A stretch of DNA of 64,000 bases from Saprospirales bacterium (GTDB taxonomy: Bacteria; Bacteroidota; Bacteroidia; Chitinophagales; Saprospiraceae): the NCBI GenBank assembly GCA_016711045.1, contig JADJTT010000006.1, positions 496,001 to 560,000 of the forward strand, in the 5' to 3' direction. Both the position numbers and the translations under genes were made by a program. The notes under the pieces were generated by a model. That model was not told the DNA's origin. It worked only from the letters and a program-made list of their open reading frames with translations, and searched no databases. Shown piece after piece: positions 16,979-25,576 of this stretch. The number at the start of each line of letters is the position of its first letter. The stretch's first letter is position 1.

Positions 16979-17292
16979 TTCCGAGTGACTTTTCCCTCCG
17001 CCATCGGTCCTAATAACGGAATTTTTTCGTGGCGTTGAAGCAGAAAAAATATTTATTTTTTATGAATACTTGCGTTTAAGCACAAATTTTCCATTAATTT
17101 GCTGCTTAATCCAGCGCTCAACGCTACCCCGCATCATTAACCTTTCATAAGGGCTTCCGAAAGGAAGTAGTCTCCCTTCACGATCGTTGTCTCGTAATTG
17201 GTTACGACCATTTTGTGCCTACTGACCTTTGGGTCGTATGTCGTTGGTCGCCTTTGATGTTTATTCTTCCTATTGAACAAATTATTAATTCT

Positions 17293-20200
17293 ATGCAGAA
17301 AACTTACTCCCTTAAACAACCGATTACTTTTCTCGGACTATTGGCATTTATGTTCCTGTTTGTCCAGGAAAGTATGGCATCACATGCCTATGTACTTACC
17401 GACACCCTTAAGATCACGCTTTCAGCAGAGCCTACCGGCTGCCTGAATGGAACGGACGGGTTGATCACCGTTGGCATCACAGGCGGCACGCCTCCTTACA
17501 ACGTCGAGGTCTCCCCGGAGATCAAACGGCGGACAGTCTACAGCTCGATTACCCTGCCCGGGATATTGCCCGGCACCTACGATGTACTTGTTACGGACCA
17601 GCTCGGAGAGCAGGCATCCGGTACAGTTGAGGTAAATACCGGCACGGCGCCTCCGATTCCCGATACCTTATTCACGTTTACCATGCTGGATGGCTGCCTG
17701 ACGGAATGCCAGGGGGCACTCGAAATCAGCCTGGATACCTCCTACATCTTCCGGTGGAATGGCAGGAAGCTTGTCTCCGATACCCTGACCCTGCTCTGTG
17801 CAGGCAATCATCTGCTGCAGGTGGAGCGTATCAACCAAAATTGTATCGTCAATTACCCGGTAAATCTCCCCGAGCCACCCAATGAAGAGGCCCTGCCTCA
17901 ATGCCCTGGCGATACGACTATTCAAATCGCCCCCGATCTTTGTGCGTTCGTATTTGACTATGGGCTCCAGGATTGGGCTTCTGAGGCATGTGGAGTGGGA
18001 AAAGATTTCCTTATGACCACCGAAATGGTGGACGATGGATATGGCCTTGCAGGTACCATGTTCGATTTGAAAAACACCAGCCCCGATACGTTGGTGATCA
18101 CCGGATGGGACTTGCTGCTCGACCAGGGAACCTGGGATATTCAGGTTTACCAAACCCGGATATCACCCACTTTTGTGGGCAATATCTTTAATGGCACGAA
18201 TGCATCTACCAACTTGAACTGGCGATTTAAGGGCCAAACGACCGTATCTAGCGATGGGGTTACCGACCCCACTCATATCCCCCTGGGTGGAATCATTCTC
18301 CCTCCAAACAGTTCCAGCGGGATCTACATCACCTCGACACGCGACTGGATAAACGGCCCGATTTCCCTTCAGGAATCTACTCCCAGTGCCGTAATTTCCA
18401 ACTGCGACCTGCAATTGAGCGCTGGTATCGGCATGACCAACCGGGCAGGCTTGGGATTTAGCCAGGGCCAGGGCGACCTGATCTTCGGCAACACCACTCA
18501 ATCCGGTGGCAATAACAATAGTAACTATCGCCTGATTGAGGCCAATATCTACTATGTACCGCTCAATAAAGGCATTTTCCAGATCGATGGCACCGGGCTC
18601 AGCAGTCTGTCTTCCTTTCCTGTAGGGTCTACCAGCCAGGCACTCTCTTTCCTCAATAATGGGAAAGTGGAGGATGCGGTCTGTAGCTTCACGGTAAATG
18701 TCGTCGAACCTACTCCGCCAACTTTTACCACTTGCCCTGCTGATATCGCTGTCATGGCGGATGCCTCCGATTGCAGCGCTACTGTATCTTACGACCTGCC
18801 TGCTTTTATCGATAATTGTATGGATCGCGAGCTGGCGCTGACGCTCAATAAAACAGACCTCATCACGGCATCTGCCCGGTGTTACAACCAGCAGACCGGC
18901 GAATCGCCTCAGTCCGCTCACATCCGGATTTTCGACCTGCAAAACCACAACCTGGTATCTCCATTCCTGCTCACTGAAGTAGCGGTCGGGGTATCTGAAT
19001 CAATTGGTAATGAGGAAGTGACAATCAATATCTACGAGATCCATCCGGATAGTGCATTGACCTACGCCAATATGAACCTGCTTCAGACACAGGCCTTTAC
19101 GCCTCCTGCCGGAACAGAGTACGTACATTCGGTAAACGTCAGCGCCTCCATTCCTCCAGACCGCAACCTGGTCGTGGAAATGGTGGATCCGGCGGAATCG
19201 GAATTCATCGCCGGATATACGGAGGAAGGCAACGGAACCTCCTACTTTGTGGGTTGCGGATATCCGGAACCTACCGATCTGCGCGAGATCAATTGCATCC
19301 GTCGCCATTTCTATGTAGAAGTGAATGGGAGCTCTTCTCTTCCCCTCACACTGGAACAGACCGACAGCACCGGATTGGCTTCGGGCGACTTGTTCCCGGG
19401 CGGAACGACTGTCCAGGAATTCACCGCAACTGATGCTTCGGGCAACACGGCTATTTGTAGTTTCAAAGTAACGGTGATGAACGACCTGAGTTTGACGTTG
19501 GAGCCCACCAGCACCTCTTGTGCTACGAACGAAGGGGCAGTCACCACCACACCAGAAGGAGGGTTGGCTCCCTATTCTTTCCTCTGGAACACCGGGAGCA
19601 CGGAACAGAACCTGACGAGCCTTTCCCCGGGCACTTACGCCCTGACGCTTACCGATGGCAACGGATGTACTACTACTGCTGAAACCACGGTAGAAGGCGA
19701 TCTGGCGCCGACTTTCACCCTGATCAACATGGAACCCGCCCTTTGCGGCAACGGCAACGGAACAATAGAAGTGACCGCAGCGGGGTTCAATGGCCCGATG
19801 ACCTATTCATGGAGTACAGGCGATACCGTTAGCTTCATCCAAAACCTTAACCCTGGCCTCTACACGGTAACCGCTACCGATACCCTTGGCTGCATAACCG
19901 CGGAGAGTATTGAAGTGACGGAAATACCAGGCCCTTCCATTACGTCCCTATCCGCGTTGCCCACCTATTGTGGTAACGATAACGGAAGCGTTGAAGTCGT
20001 ACCGGATGGCGCCAACGGACCATTTACCTATGCATGGAGCACCGGAGCAACCGACAGTTTGGCAGTTGATCTGGGCCCCGGCACCTACCTGGTGACCGTC
20101 ATGGACGCCAATGGATGCGTGATCAGCGACTCTGTTGTAGTGGAGGAGATCAACGGCCCCGACCTTAGTTTTGTCCTTACTTCTCCCACGCTATGTGGTG

Positions 20201-23193
20201 GAGCGGATGGTACAGCGGGCGTAACGCCTTCCGGCAATGGCCCGTTCACGTATGAATGGAACACAGGTGGAACCGATTCCCTGCTCGTAGATATAGCCGC
20301 AGGCGCCTATACAGTCGCTGTGGTGGATAGCAACGGGTGTGTGACGGAACAGGAAATATTGGTAGAAGACCTCCCTGGCCCGGAATTGACCTTTGAATCA
20401 ACTATACCTTCAGGTTGTATCATTCCCGATGGTACGGCTACCGTAATACCGGTGGGTACGGGGCCATATACTTACGTATGGAACAACGGCGCTCATGACG
20501 CCCTGGCTATTGAGCTCCTTCCTGGTGTATATGACGTGGTGGTCACGGATGCCAATAACTGCGTCTCGGCAGGAGAAGTGGTGGTGGAGGCTCCGGATGG
20601 ACCTGCGCTAACGCTTGTATCCACCCCCCCCACTACCTGTTTGGCAAATGACGGGACTGCCGAAGTAATGGCAGAGGGGATTTGGCCCTATGTCTTCCTC
20701 TGGAACACAGGTACGATGGATTCTGTCGCAACCAATTTGGTTGCCGGCGCCTATACAGTACAGGTGTTCGACGCGGTCGGCTGTGTATCCAGTACGCAAG
20801 TGGTGCTCGAAGTGATCACAGACCTCGCCATTTCCGATCAGGTTATCGTGGGAGCCTCTTGCGAGGAAGCCAATGGCTCGATAGAAGTGACGGTAAATGG
20901 GGGCACAGCTCCCTATTCTTACGATTGGAGTAATGGTGGTCCGAATACCGATATCCAACAAAATCTTCCACCAAATACCTACTTCGTCACGGTCACGGAT
21001 TCGTTGGGCTGCGTGGTAGAAGAGACCTTTGTCGTAAATGACCTGGGTACTCCCCAGATCGATAGCATTGATGCATTTACTTCCTATTGCGGACAGCCCA
21101 CCGGGGCAGCTGAGGTGTTTTTCTCCGGCGGCTCGGGTAATTATTTCATAGCCTGGAGCAATGGCGTAACCGAACCGGCAAACACGGATCTGACTCCGGG
21201 TGAATATTCCGTTTCAGTTACCGATACCAATGGCTGTGAGGTCTCCGGGAGTGTCACTATTGACGATGCGTCCGGGCAGGTTGCGGTGATTTCAGTGGTT
21301 CAACAGCCTACGGCCTGCATTGGGGAAGACGGCTCCCTGGAAGTGCAGATCGACGGAGGAGTAGCCCCCTATTCCATTACCTGGAATACCGGCGCTACTA
21401 CCGCAGTGATAGAAAATATCCCGCCAGGTGATTATTCCGTAGGAGTGGTGGATTCATTGGGATGCGAAGTAGTTGCCACCGCTACACTGATCTCCCTCCA
21501 CGGCATCGAGCTCGACTGGTCTGCTACCAACGCTACCTGTGGACACGATAATGGCTCGGTAAATGCTAATATCGGCGGTGGAGAAGGCGTCATTCAGTAC
21601 GAATGGATCTTTAACGGGGATGTGCTGGAAAGCGATACAGCCGACCTGTCCTTCCTGTTCTTCTCCGGGTTGGAAGGGGGCAACTACCAATTGGTACTCT
21701 TCGATTCGACCGGATGTGAGGAAGTGGCCCTGATCGAAATAGCGCAAGCAGGTGTCCCTGTCATTACTCCCGGCTTTACGCCAACTTCCTGCGGACAGGA
21801 AAATGGGGAAGCCTGGGTAGAAATTTCAGGAGGTACCTATCCCTATACCTTCATTTGGGATAACGGGTCATCTGATTCGCTGCTCACCAATGTCCCTGCC
21901 GGAGAATATGCCATTGCCATTTTAGACGACAATAACTGTCTAAGCACCGGAACGGTGGTGGTGGAAGACCTCGGCCCTCCGGTGGTGGAAGCATTGGAAA
22001 TCATACCTGCTACCTGCAGCATGCAGAATGGACAGATCACGCTCGATATCCAATCGGCTACTCCGGAGTATACCATTCTCTGGAGCACAGGCGATTCAAC
22101 CCTGGTGATCGATAGCCTGGAAGCGCTGACCTATTCGGTGGTGGTAACCGATCAAAACGGATGCGAATCCATTTTGGTCGGCCTGGAGGTAATTGATATG
22201 CCCGATACCGAAGCCCCTGTTTTCACGGTTTGCCCGACAGACATGGAAATACATTCTTGCGACAGCACGGTGGTATATGATCTGCCCGAGGTAGAGGACA
22301 ACTGTGGTATCGCAGCCGTTGAACAGATCGAAGGATTGCCTTCCGGAGCTGCCTTCCCGGCTGACACTACCGTTATCACCTATCAGGCGGCAGATGCCTC
22401 AGGGAATACGTCTTCCTGTAGCTTCATGGTTGTGCGTATAGAAGACCTTGCGGCGGATGCGGTTTCAGGGAATGTTACCTGTTTTGGAGATGCCGATGGC
22501 ACGGTAGGATTGACCATTTCCGGTGGGTCTGCGCCTTATGCCATACTGTGGTCGACCGGTGATACAACAGAAACCATTTCCGCGCTGAATCCCGGCCCCT
22601 ACACTGCAACTGTTGCCGACCAGGGGGCTTGCCTGATCGAATTGACAGTGGAGGTAGGCGAACCGGCCCCGATTTCAGTCGCATTGGATTCGCTCATTGC
22701 AGAAACCATGCCCTGCTTAAATGGAGCTATTTATATTAGCCCGTCAGGCGGCACAGCGCCTTACACTTTTCAGTGGGCGAACCTGGATAGCCTGATTCTT
22801 GCAGGTACTACTGAAGATCTGGTAGACATACACGGAGGTACATATGAGTGCCTGATCACCGATGTAAACGGTTGTGTGCAAACATCCGCTACTTTCGTGG
22901 TGCCCGGCTGCCCGGTCAACACCCTGGAACGGGACGCCCTGGATGCTGCGCTCGAGTTGTTCCCCAATCCGACTGACGGAATACTGACCATTCAGTTCAT
23001 TACTCCGCAACTGGAGGATATCCTGTTTGTGTTATTCGATGCACGAGGCGTGGAACTGGCCCAATTCTCCTCCAAAGATTCGGCGACACAGCAGATACAA
23101 CTGGATCTTTCGGGTTACGCCCCAGGCATGTACTGGCTGCGGGCCCAGGTGGGAACCGTTGTTATTGCCCGAAAGGTGTTACTGACCCGGTAA
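17293..23193 (+). CDS. Giant secreted surface protein with SprB and HYR repeats and T9SS tail
   Basis: About 1966 residues. Signal peptide near residues 12-30 (ITFLGLLAFMFLFVQES). Then one SprB-like unit, two HYR-type regions (each opening CPGD/CPAD and ending TDASGNTA-like), about a dozen consecutive SprB repeats of 70-80 residues, each with the pattern C..(D/N)G...V...GG..PY.Y.W..G...........G.Y.V.V.D..GC, a third HYR unit, two more SprB repeats, and a C-terminal T9SS sorting domain (ELFPNPTDGILTIQF ending in ARKVLLTR). SprB-type proteins are cell-surface adhesins moved by the gliding/T9SS machinery in Bacteroidota. ATG 17293 chosen because it starts at the signal peptide; ATG 17257 is possible. 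Confidence 0.88.
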   Translation: MQKTYSLKQPITFLGLLAFMFLFVQESMASHAYVLTDTLKITLSAEPTGCLNGTDGLITVGITGGTPPYNVEVSPEIKRRTVYSSITLPGILPGTYDVLVTDQLGEQASGTVEVNTGTAPPIPDTLFTFTMLDGCLTECQGALEISLDTSYIFRWNGRKLVSDTLTLLCAGNHLLQVERINQNCIVNYPVNLPEPPNEEALPQCPGDTTIQIAPDLCAFVFDYGLQDWASEACGVGKDFLMTTEMVDDGYGLAGTMFDLKNTSPDTLVITGWDLLLDQGTWDIQVYQTRISPTFVGNIFNGTNASTNLNWRFKGQTTVSSDGVTDPTHIPLGGIILPPNSSSGIYITSTRDWINGPISLQESTPSAVISNCDLQLSAGIGMTNRAGLGFSQGQGDLIFGNTTQSGGNNNSNYRLIEANIYYVPLNKGIFQIDGTGLSSLSSFPVGSTSQALSFLNNGKVEDAVCSFTVNVVEPTPPTFTTCPADIAVMADASDCSATVSYDLPAFIDNCMDRELALTLNKTDLITASARCYNQQTGESPQSAHIRIFDLQNHNLVSPFLLTEVAVGVSESIGNEEVTINIYEIHPDSALTYANMNLLQTQAFTPPAGTEYVHSVNVSASIPPDRNLVVEMVDPAESEFIAGYTEEGNGTSYFVGCGYPEPTDLREINCIRRHFYVEVNGSSSLPLTLEQTDSTGLASGDLFPGGTTVQEFTATDASGNTAICSFKVTVMNDLSLTLEPTSTSCATNEGAVTTTPEGGLAPYSFLWNTGSTEQNLTSLSPGTYALTLTDGNGCTTTAETTVEGDLAPTFTLINMEPALCGNGNGTIEVTAAGFNGPMTYSWSTGDTVSFIQNLNPGLYTVTATDTLGCITAESIEVTEIPGPSITSLSALPTYCGNDNGSVEVVPDGANGPFTYAWSTGATDSLAVDLGPGTYLVTVMDANGCVISDSVVVEEINGPDLSFVLTSPTLCGGADGTAGVTPSGNGPFTYEWNTGGTDSLLVDIAAGAYTVAVVDSNGCVTEQEILVEDLPGPELTFESTIPSGCIIPDGTATVIPVGTGPYTYVWNNGAHDALAIELLPGVYDVVVTDANNCVSAGEVVVEAPDGPALTLVSTPPTTCLANDGTAEVMAEGIWPYVFLWNTGTMDSVATNLVAGAYTVQVFDAVGCVSSTQVVLEVITDLAISDQVIVGASCEEANGSIEVTVNGGTAPYSYDWSNGGPNTDIQQNLPPNTYFVTVTDSLGCVVEETFVVNDLGTPQIDSIDAFTSYCGQPTGAAEVFFSGGSGNYFIAWSNGVTEPANTDLTPGEYSVSVTDTNGCEVSGSVTIDDASGQVAVISVVQQPTACIGEDGSLEVQIDGGVAPYSITWNTGATTAVIENIPPGDYSVGVVDSLGCEVVATATLISLHGIELDWSATNATCGHDNGSVNANIGGGEGVIQYEWIFNGDVLESDTADLSFLFFSGLEGGNYQLVLFDSTGCEEVALIEIAQAGVPVITPGFTPTSCGQENGEAWVEISGGTYPYTFIWDNGSSDSLLTNVPAGEYAIAILDDNNCLSTGTVVVEDLGPPVVEALEIIPATCSMQNGQITLDIQSATPEYTILWSTGDSTLVIDSLEALTYSVVVTDQNGCESILVGLEVIDMPDTEAPVFTVCPTDMEIHSCDSTVVYDLPEVEDNCGIAAVEQIEGLPSGAAFPADTTVITYQAADASGNTSSCSFMVVRIEDLAADAVSGNVTCFGDADGTVGLTISGGSAPYAILWSTGDTTETISALNPGPYTATVADQGACLIELTVEVGEPAPISVALDSLIAETMPCLNGAIYISPSGGTAPYTFQWANLDSLILAGTTEDLVDIHGGTYECLITDVNGCVQTSATFVVPGCPVNTLERDALDAALELFPNPTDGILTIQFITPQLEDILFVLFDARGVELAQFSSKDSATQQIQLDLSGYAPGMYWLRAQVGTVVIARKVLLTR

Positions 23194-23211
23194 GGCATTT
23201 TGAAAATAAAC

Positions 23212-23244
23212 GAAAAGGGGACGGCAATTTGTCGTCCCCTTTTC
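23212..23244 (+). terminator. Terminator of the giant surface protein gene
   Basis: Perfect 12-bp stem GAAAAGGGGACG (23212-23223) with 23233-23244 and a 9-base loop, followed by ATTT. It begins 18 bases after the stop codon. Confidence 0.7.
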
Positions 23245-23321
23245 ATTTAAAGCATTCCGTTATCCAAACAAACCGCTACTTAGTGCGTTCGATTGAAAAG
23301 ACATTTTCAAAAAACAGACCC

Positions 23322-25448
23322 ATGACCCGACTTCTTTTTACCGCTCTTTTTGCCAGTTGTATGCTGGCCCTTTCCGGCCAGTCGCAATTCTTTGAACGGC
23401 CGCTCGATCCGGCTCGGCTAAGCCCCGGTGGTGACGTAATCGAAACAGGAAGAGATGAATACCTGATCTCCAGCTTCTTTTTCCCGGGGGGCTCTATTCT
23501 AAACGGCGGGCAGCTCAACCTTACCCGCTTGCAACCTTCGGGTAATATCTTGTGGAGCAACGATTATGTGTTCCCGTTTCCACTTGTTTCCGGTGCGCTG
23601 GAAAATTGGAAGAATCATCAAGCTTATCTGTTTGGCGGGCTTTCCTTCGAAAATGATACCCTGCCAACCGCTAACCTTGTTCGCTTGAACCAGGACGGTT
23701 CCGTGCTTTGGTCAAAGAAATATTCGTTGGGAAACAGCATCTATTGGAGCAATCGAGGGAAGGTGGATGTCCTTGCCCTGGAGGATGGGAATGCCCTCCT
23801 GGGCGCCGGCCCCAACTCTTTTGCCACCTCTGATAGTACCAACGACCTGTCCCTGTTAAAGGTCGACCCCCTTGGAGAGTTGCTTTGGGGGAAAACCTAT
23901 TGCATCTCCTGCCAGTCCGACGCGGAACTGACCTTCGGAAATGTGGTAGCCGTGGCTGATAGCGGGTATGTCGTCTGCGGAGGGATCCAATATCCCGCTT
24001 TCCCGGGTATTAACCGGGATGTATTCCTCATGAAAGTAGACACGGCAGGGGTTTTGCAGTGGGCAAAAAGCTACAATATTCCGGATTCACTCAGTTTTAT
24101 TTCCCAATCATCGGGTTTTGAAGCAGCCATATTGTCCAATGGCCATATTGCCATCGTCGGCAGTTACGATTATGCCGATTTGACTAACTTGAGAAAAGAC
24201 GGCCTCATCCTTCAAACGGATGCCGATGGCATTCCGCTGAATGGGCTGTTGCTCAACCTGAACTTTTCCAATCACGATATTTACTTCAACCACCTCGTTG
24301 CGCTCGATTCCAATACATTGGTAATTCCGGGCAGCTCCATTCAGGATACCATTCCCTCTGTGGGATTGGAGTACAACTTCCTATTTCAGATCCGGTTGGA
24401 TGATGGAGGGATCGACTGGCAAAGTAATTATTTCACCGAGATTGTCCAGGGGTTTGGCACCTTTTCAAATGGGTTCACCCCTTTGTCCGGAGGCTATGCC
24501 TACCTGGCCAATTACGCGGAAGGATTTGATTCGTATTACCCCTACCTCATAGTCGCTGACCTGGATGGCCGTACCGGCTGCCAGGACACCATCGGGTTGA
24601 TCGTCAATCCGGTACTTGCTATTGAAACCACGGATGTGTTTGCCAGTACAAATACGCTGGACCAGGCAGATGACCTTATGCCGGTAGTTGCTCCATTTGA
24701 CGGATATTCCATCGATGTGCCGGTGCTGGACCTGGGGAATAGTGCGTTTTTCTGTGACCCCACCATGCTTCCCCTGGATGCCACTGTTGCAGGTGCGGAG
24801 TCCTACGCCTGGAATACCGGCGCCACCACGCCCCAAATCCTGGCAGATGTACCCGGGACCTATTTCGTGGAAGATACCTCTAATTTGCAATGTTGGATTC
24901 TTCGGGATACGGTTTCGTTTAATATTTTGCCGCCTCCATTTGTCAGCATTGGCGTTGATACCACCGGTTTTTGCGAGTTGGGCGTGGCGACGCTGGTGGC
25001 TGCTGCCGTGGGCGCCGAATCCCTGTTTTGGTCGACCGGGGCTACCACGAGTACTATTTCCGTATCGACTTCAGGTACCTATACCGTACAGGGGGAGAAT
25101 ATGTGTGGAACGACTATTCAGACCCTCAACCTCGTACTTCCCAATTGTACCGGAGAGCCGGCGGACTGCCACCTCGAATTTCCCAATGCCTTTTCACCTG
25201 ATAACGATGGAAGCAATGACCATTTTAGCCCACTTAGCAATTGCAAGGTCTATGAAGAGTACTACTTGCGCATTTATTCCCGCTGGGGCCAACTGGTCTT
25301 TGAATCGACCAATCCCACCCAAGGATGGGATGGACAGTACAACAATAAGCCCATGGCCTCCGACCTCTATGCCTGGGTACTGGAATACCGCTTCCCCAAT
25401 GATGCGGAAGTGAAACTGGAAAAGGGAGAAATAACACTGTTGAGATAA
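23322..25448 (+). CDS. Secreted protein with gliding-motility-type (CHU_C) T9SS C-terminal domain
   Basis: 708 residues. Signal peptide MTRLLFTALFASCMLALSG. The first ~450 residues form repeated strands resembling beta-propeller/PQQ-like blades (recurrent LVRLNQDGSVLWSKKY, LLKVDPLGELLWGKTY, LMKVDTAGVLQWAKSY). Next come Ig-like units with SYAWNTGATTPQI and SLFWSTGATTSTISVS motifs. The C-terminus CHLEFPNAFSPDNDGSNDHF, then RIYSRWGQLVFES and ASDLYAWVLEYR, is the CHU_C domain that directs type B T9SS export. ATG 23322 is the start of the signal peptide. Follows the SprB protein by 128 bases on the same strand, with a terminator between. Probably cell-surface or secreted; ligand unknown. Confidence 0.85.
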   Translation: MTRLLFTALFASCMLALSGQSQFFERPLDPARLSPGGDVIETGRDEYLISSFFFPGGSILNGGQLNLTRLQPSGNILWSNDYVFPFPLVSGALENWKNHQAYLFGGLSFENDTLPTANLVRLNQDGSVLWSKKYSLGNSIYWSNRGKVDVLALEDGNALLGAGPNSFATSDSTNDLSLLKVDPLGELLWGKTYCISCQSDAELTFGNVVAVADSGYVVCGGIQYPAFPGINRDVFLMKVDTAGVLQWAKSYNIPDSLSFISQSSGFEAAILSNGHIAIVGSYDYADLTNLRKDGLILQTDADGIPLNGLLLNLNFSNHDIYFNHLVALDSNTLVIPGSSIQDTIPSVGLEYNFLFQIRLDDGGIDWQSNYFTEIVQGFGTFSNGFTPLSGGYAYLANYAEGFDSYYPYLIVADLDGRTGCQDTIGLIVNPVLAIETTDVFASTNTLDQADDLMPVVAPFDGYSIDVPVLDLGNSAFFCDPTMLPLDATVAGAESYAWNTGATTPQILADVPGTYFVEDTSNLQCWILRDTVSFNILPPPFVSIGVDTTGFCELGVATLVAAAVGAESLFWSTGATTSTISVSTSGTYTVQGENMCGTTIQTLNLVLPNCTGEPADCHLEFPNAFSPDNDGSNDHFSPLSNCKVYEEYYLRIYSRWGQLVFESTNPTQGWDGQYNNKPMASDLYAWVLEYRFPNDAEVKLEKGEITLLR

Positions 25449-25564
25449 GTACTGCGTAAACTAAATAAAGACTTATTAACCCATTCAGTCTTTATAAGGA
25501 TAACTGCGGCCGCGCGGCCGCAGTTATCTTTATAAAAAACATTAAAGTACTTTGTTTACAAAGT
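25449..25564. repeat. Dispersed hairpin repeat, copy 1 (shorter form)
   Basis: Begins straight after the stop codon of the upstream gene. Shares CATTCAGTCTTTATAAGGAT and, after the hairpin, TATAAAAAACATTAAAGTAC with the copies at 35484 and 47322. The second hairpin is an uninterrupted 40-base palindrome (25494-25513 with 25514-25533, one mismatch) with core GCGGCCGCGCGGCCGC. The first hairpin of the family is mostly lost here. Lies between convergent genes. Confidence 0.8.
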
Positions 25565-25576
25565 AATAAGTGATTT

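Larger units (their letters stand above)
16727..17292. other. 565-base intergenic region between divergent genes
   Basis: Holds, from left to right, the duplicated-arm hairpin, the promoter and palindromic operator of the VOC-MFS operon, an orphan plus-strand terminator, and about 300 bases with no recognisable gene that must contain the promoter of the large surface protein. No exact -7 box was found close to that gene. Confidence 0.6.
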
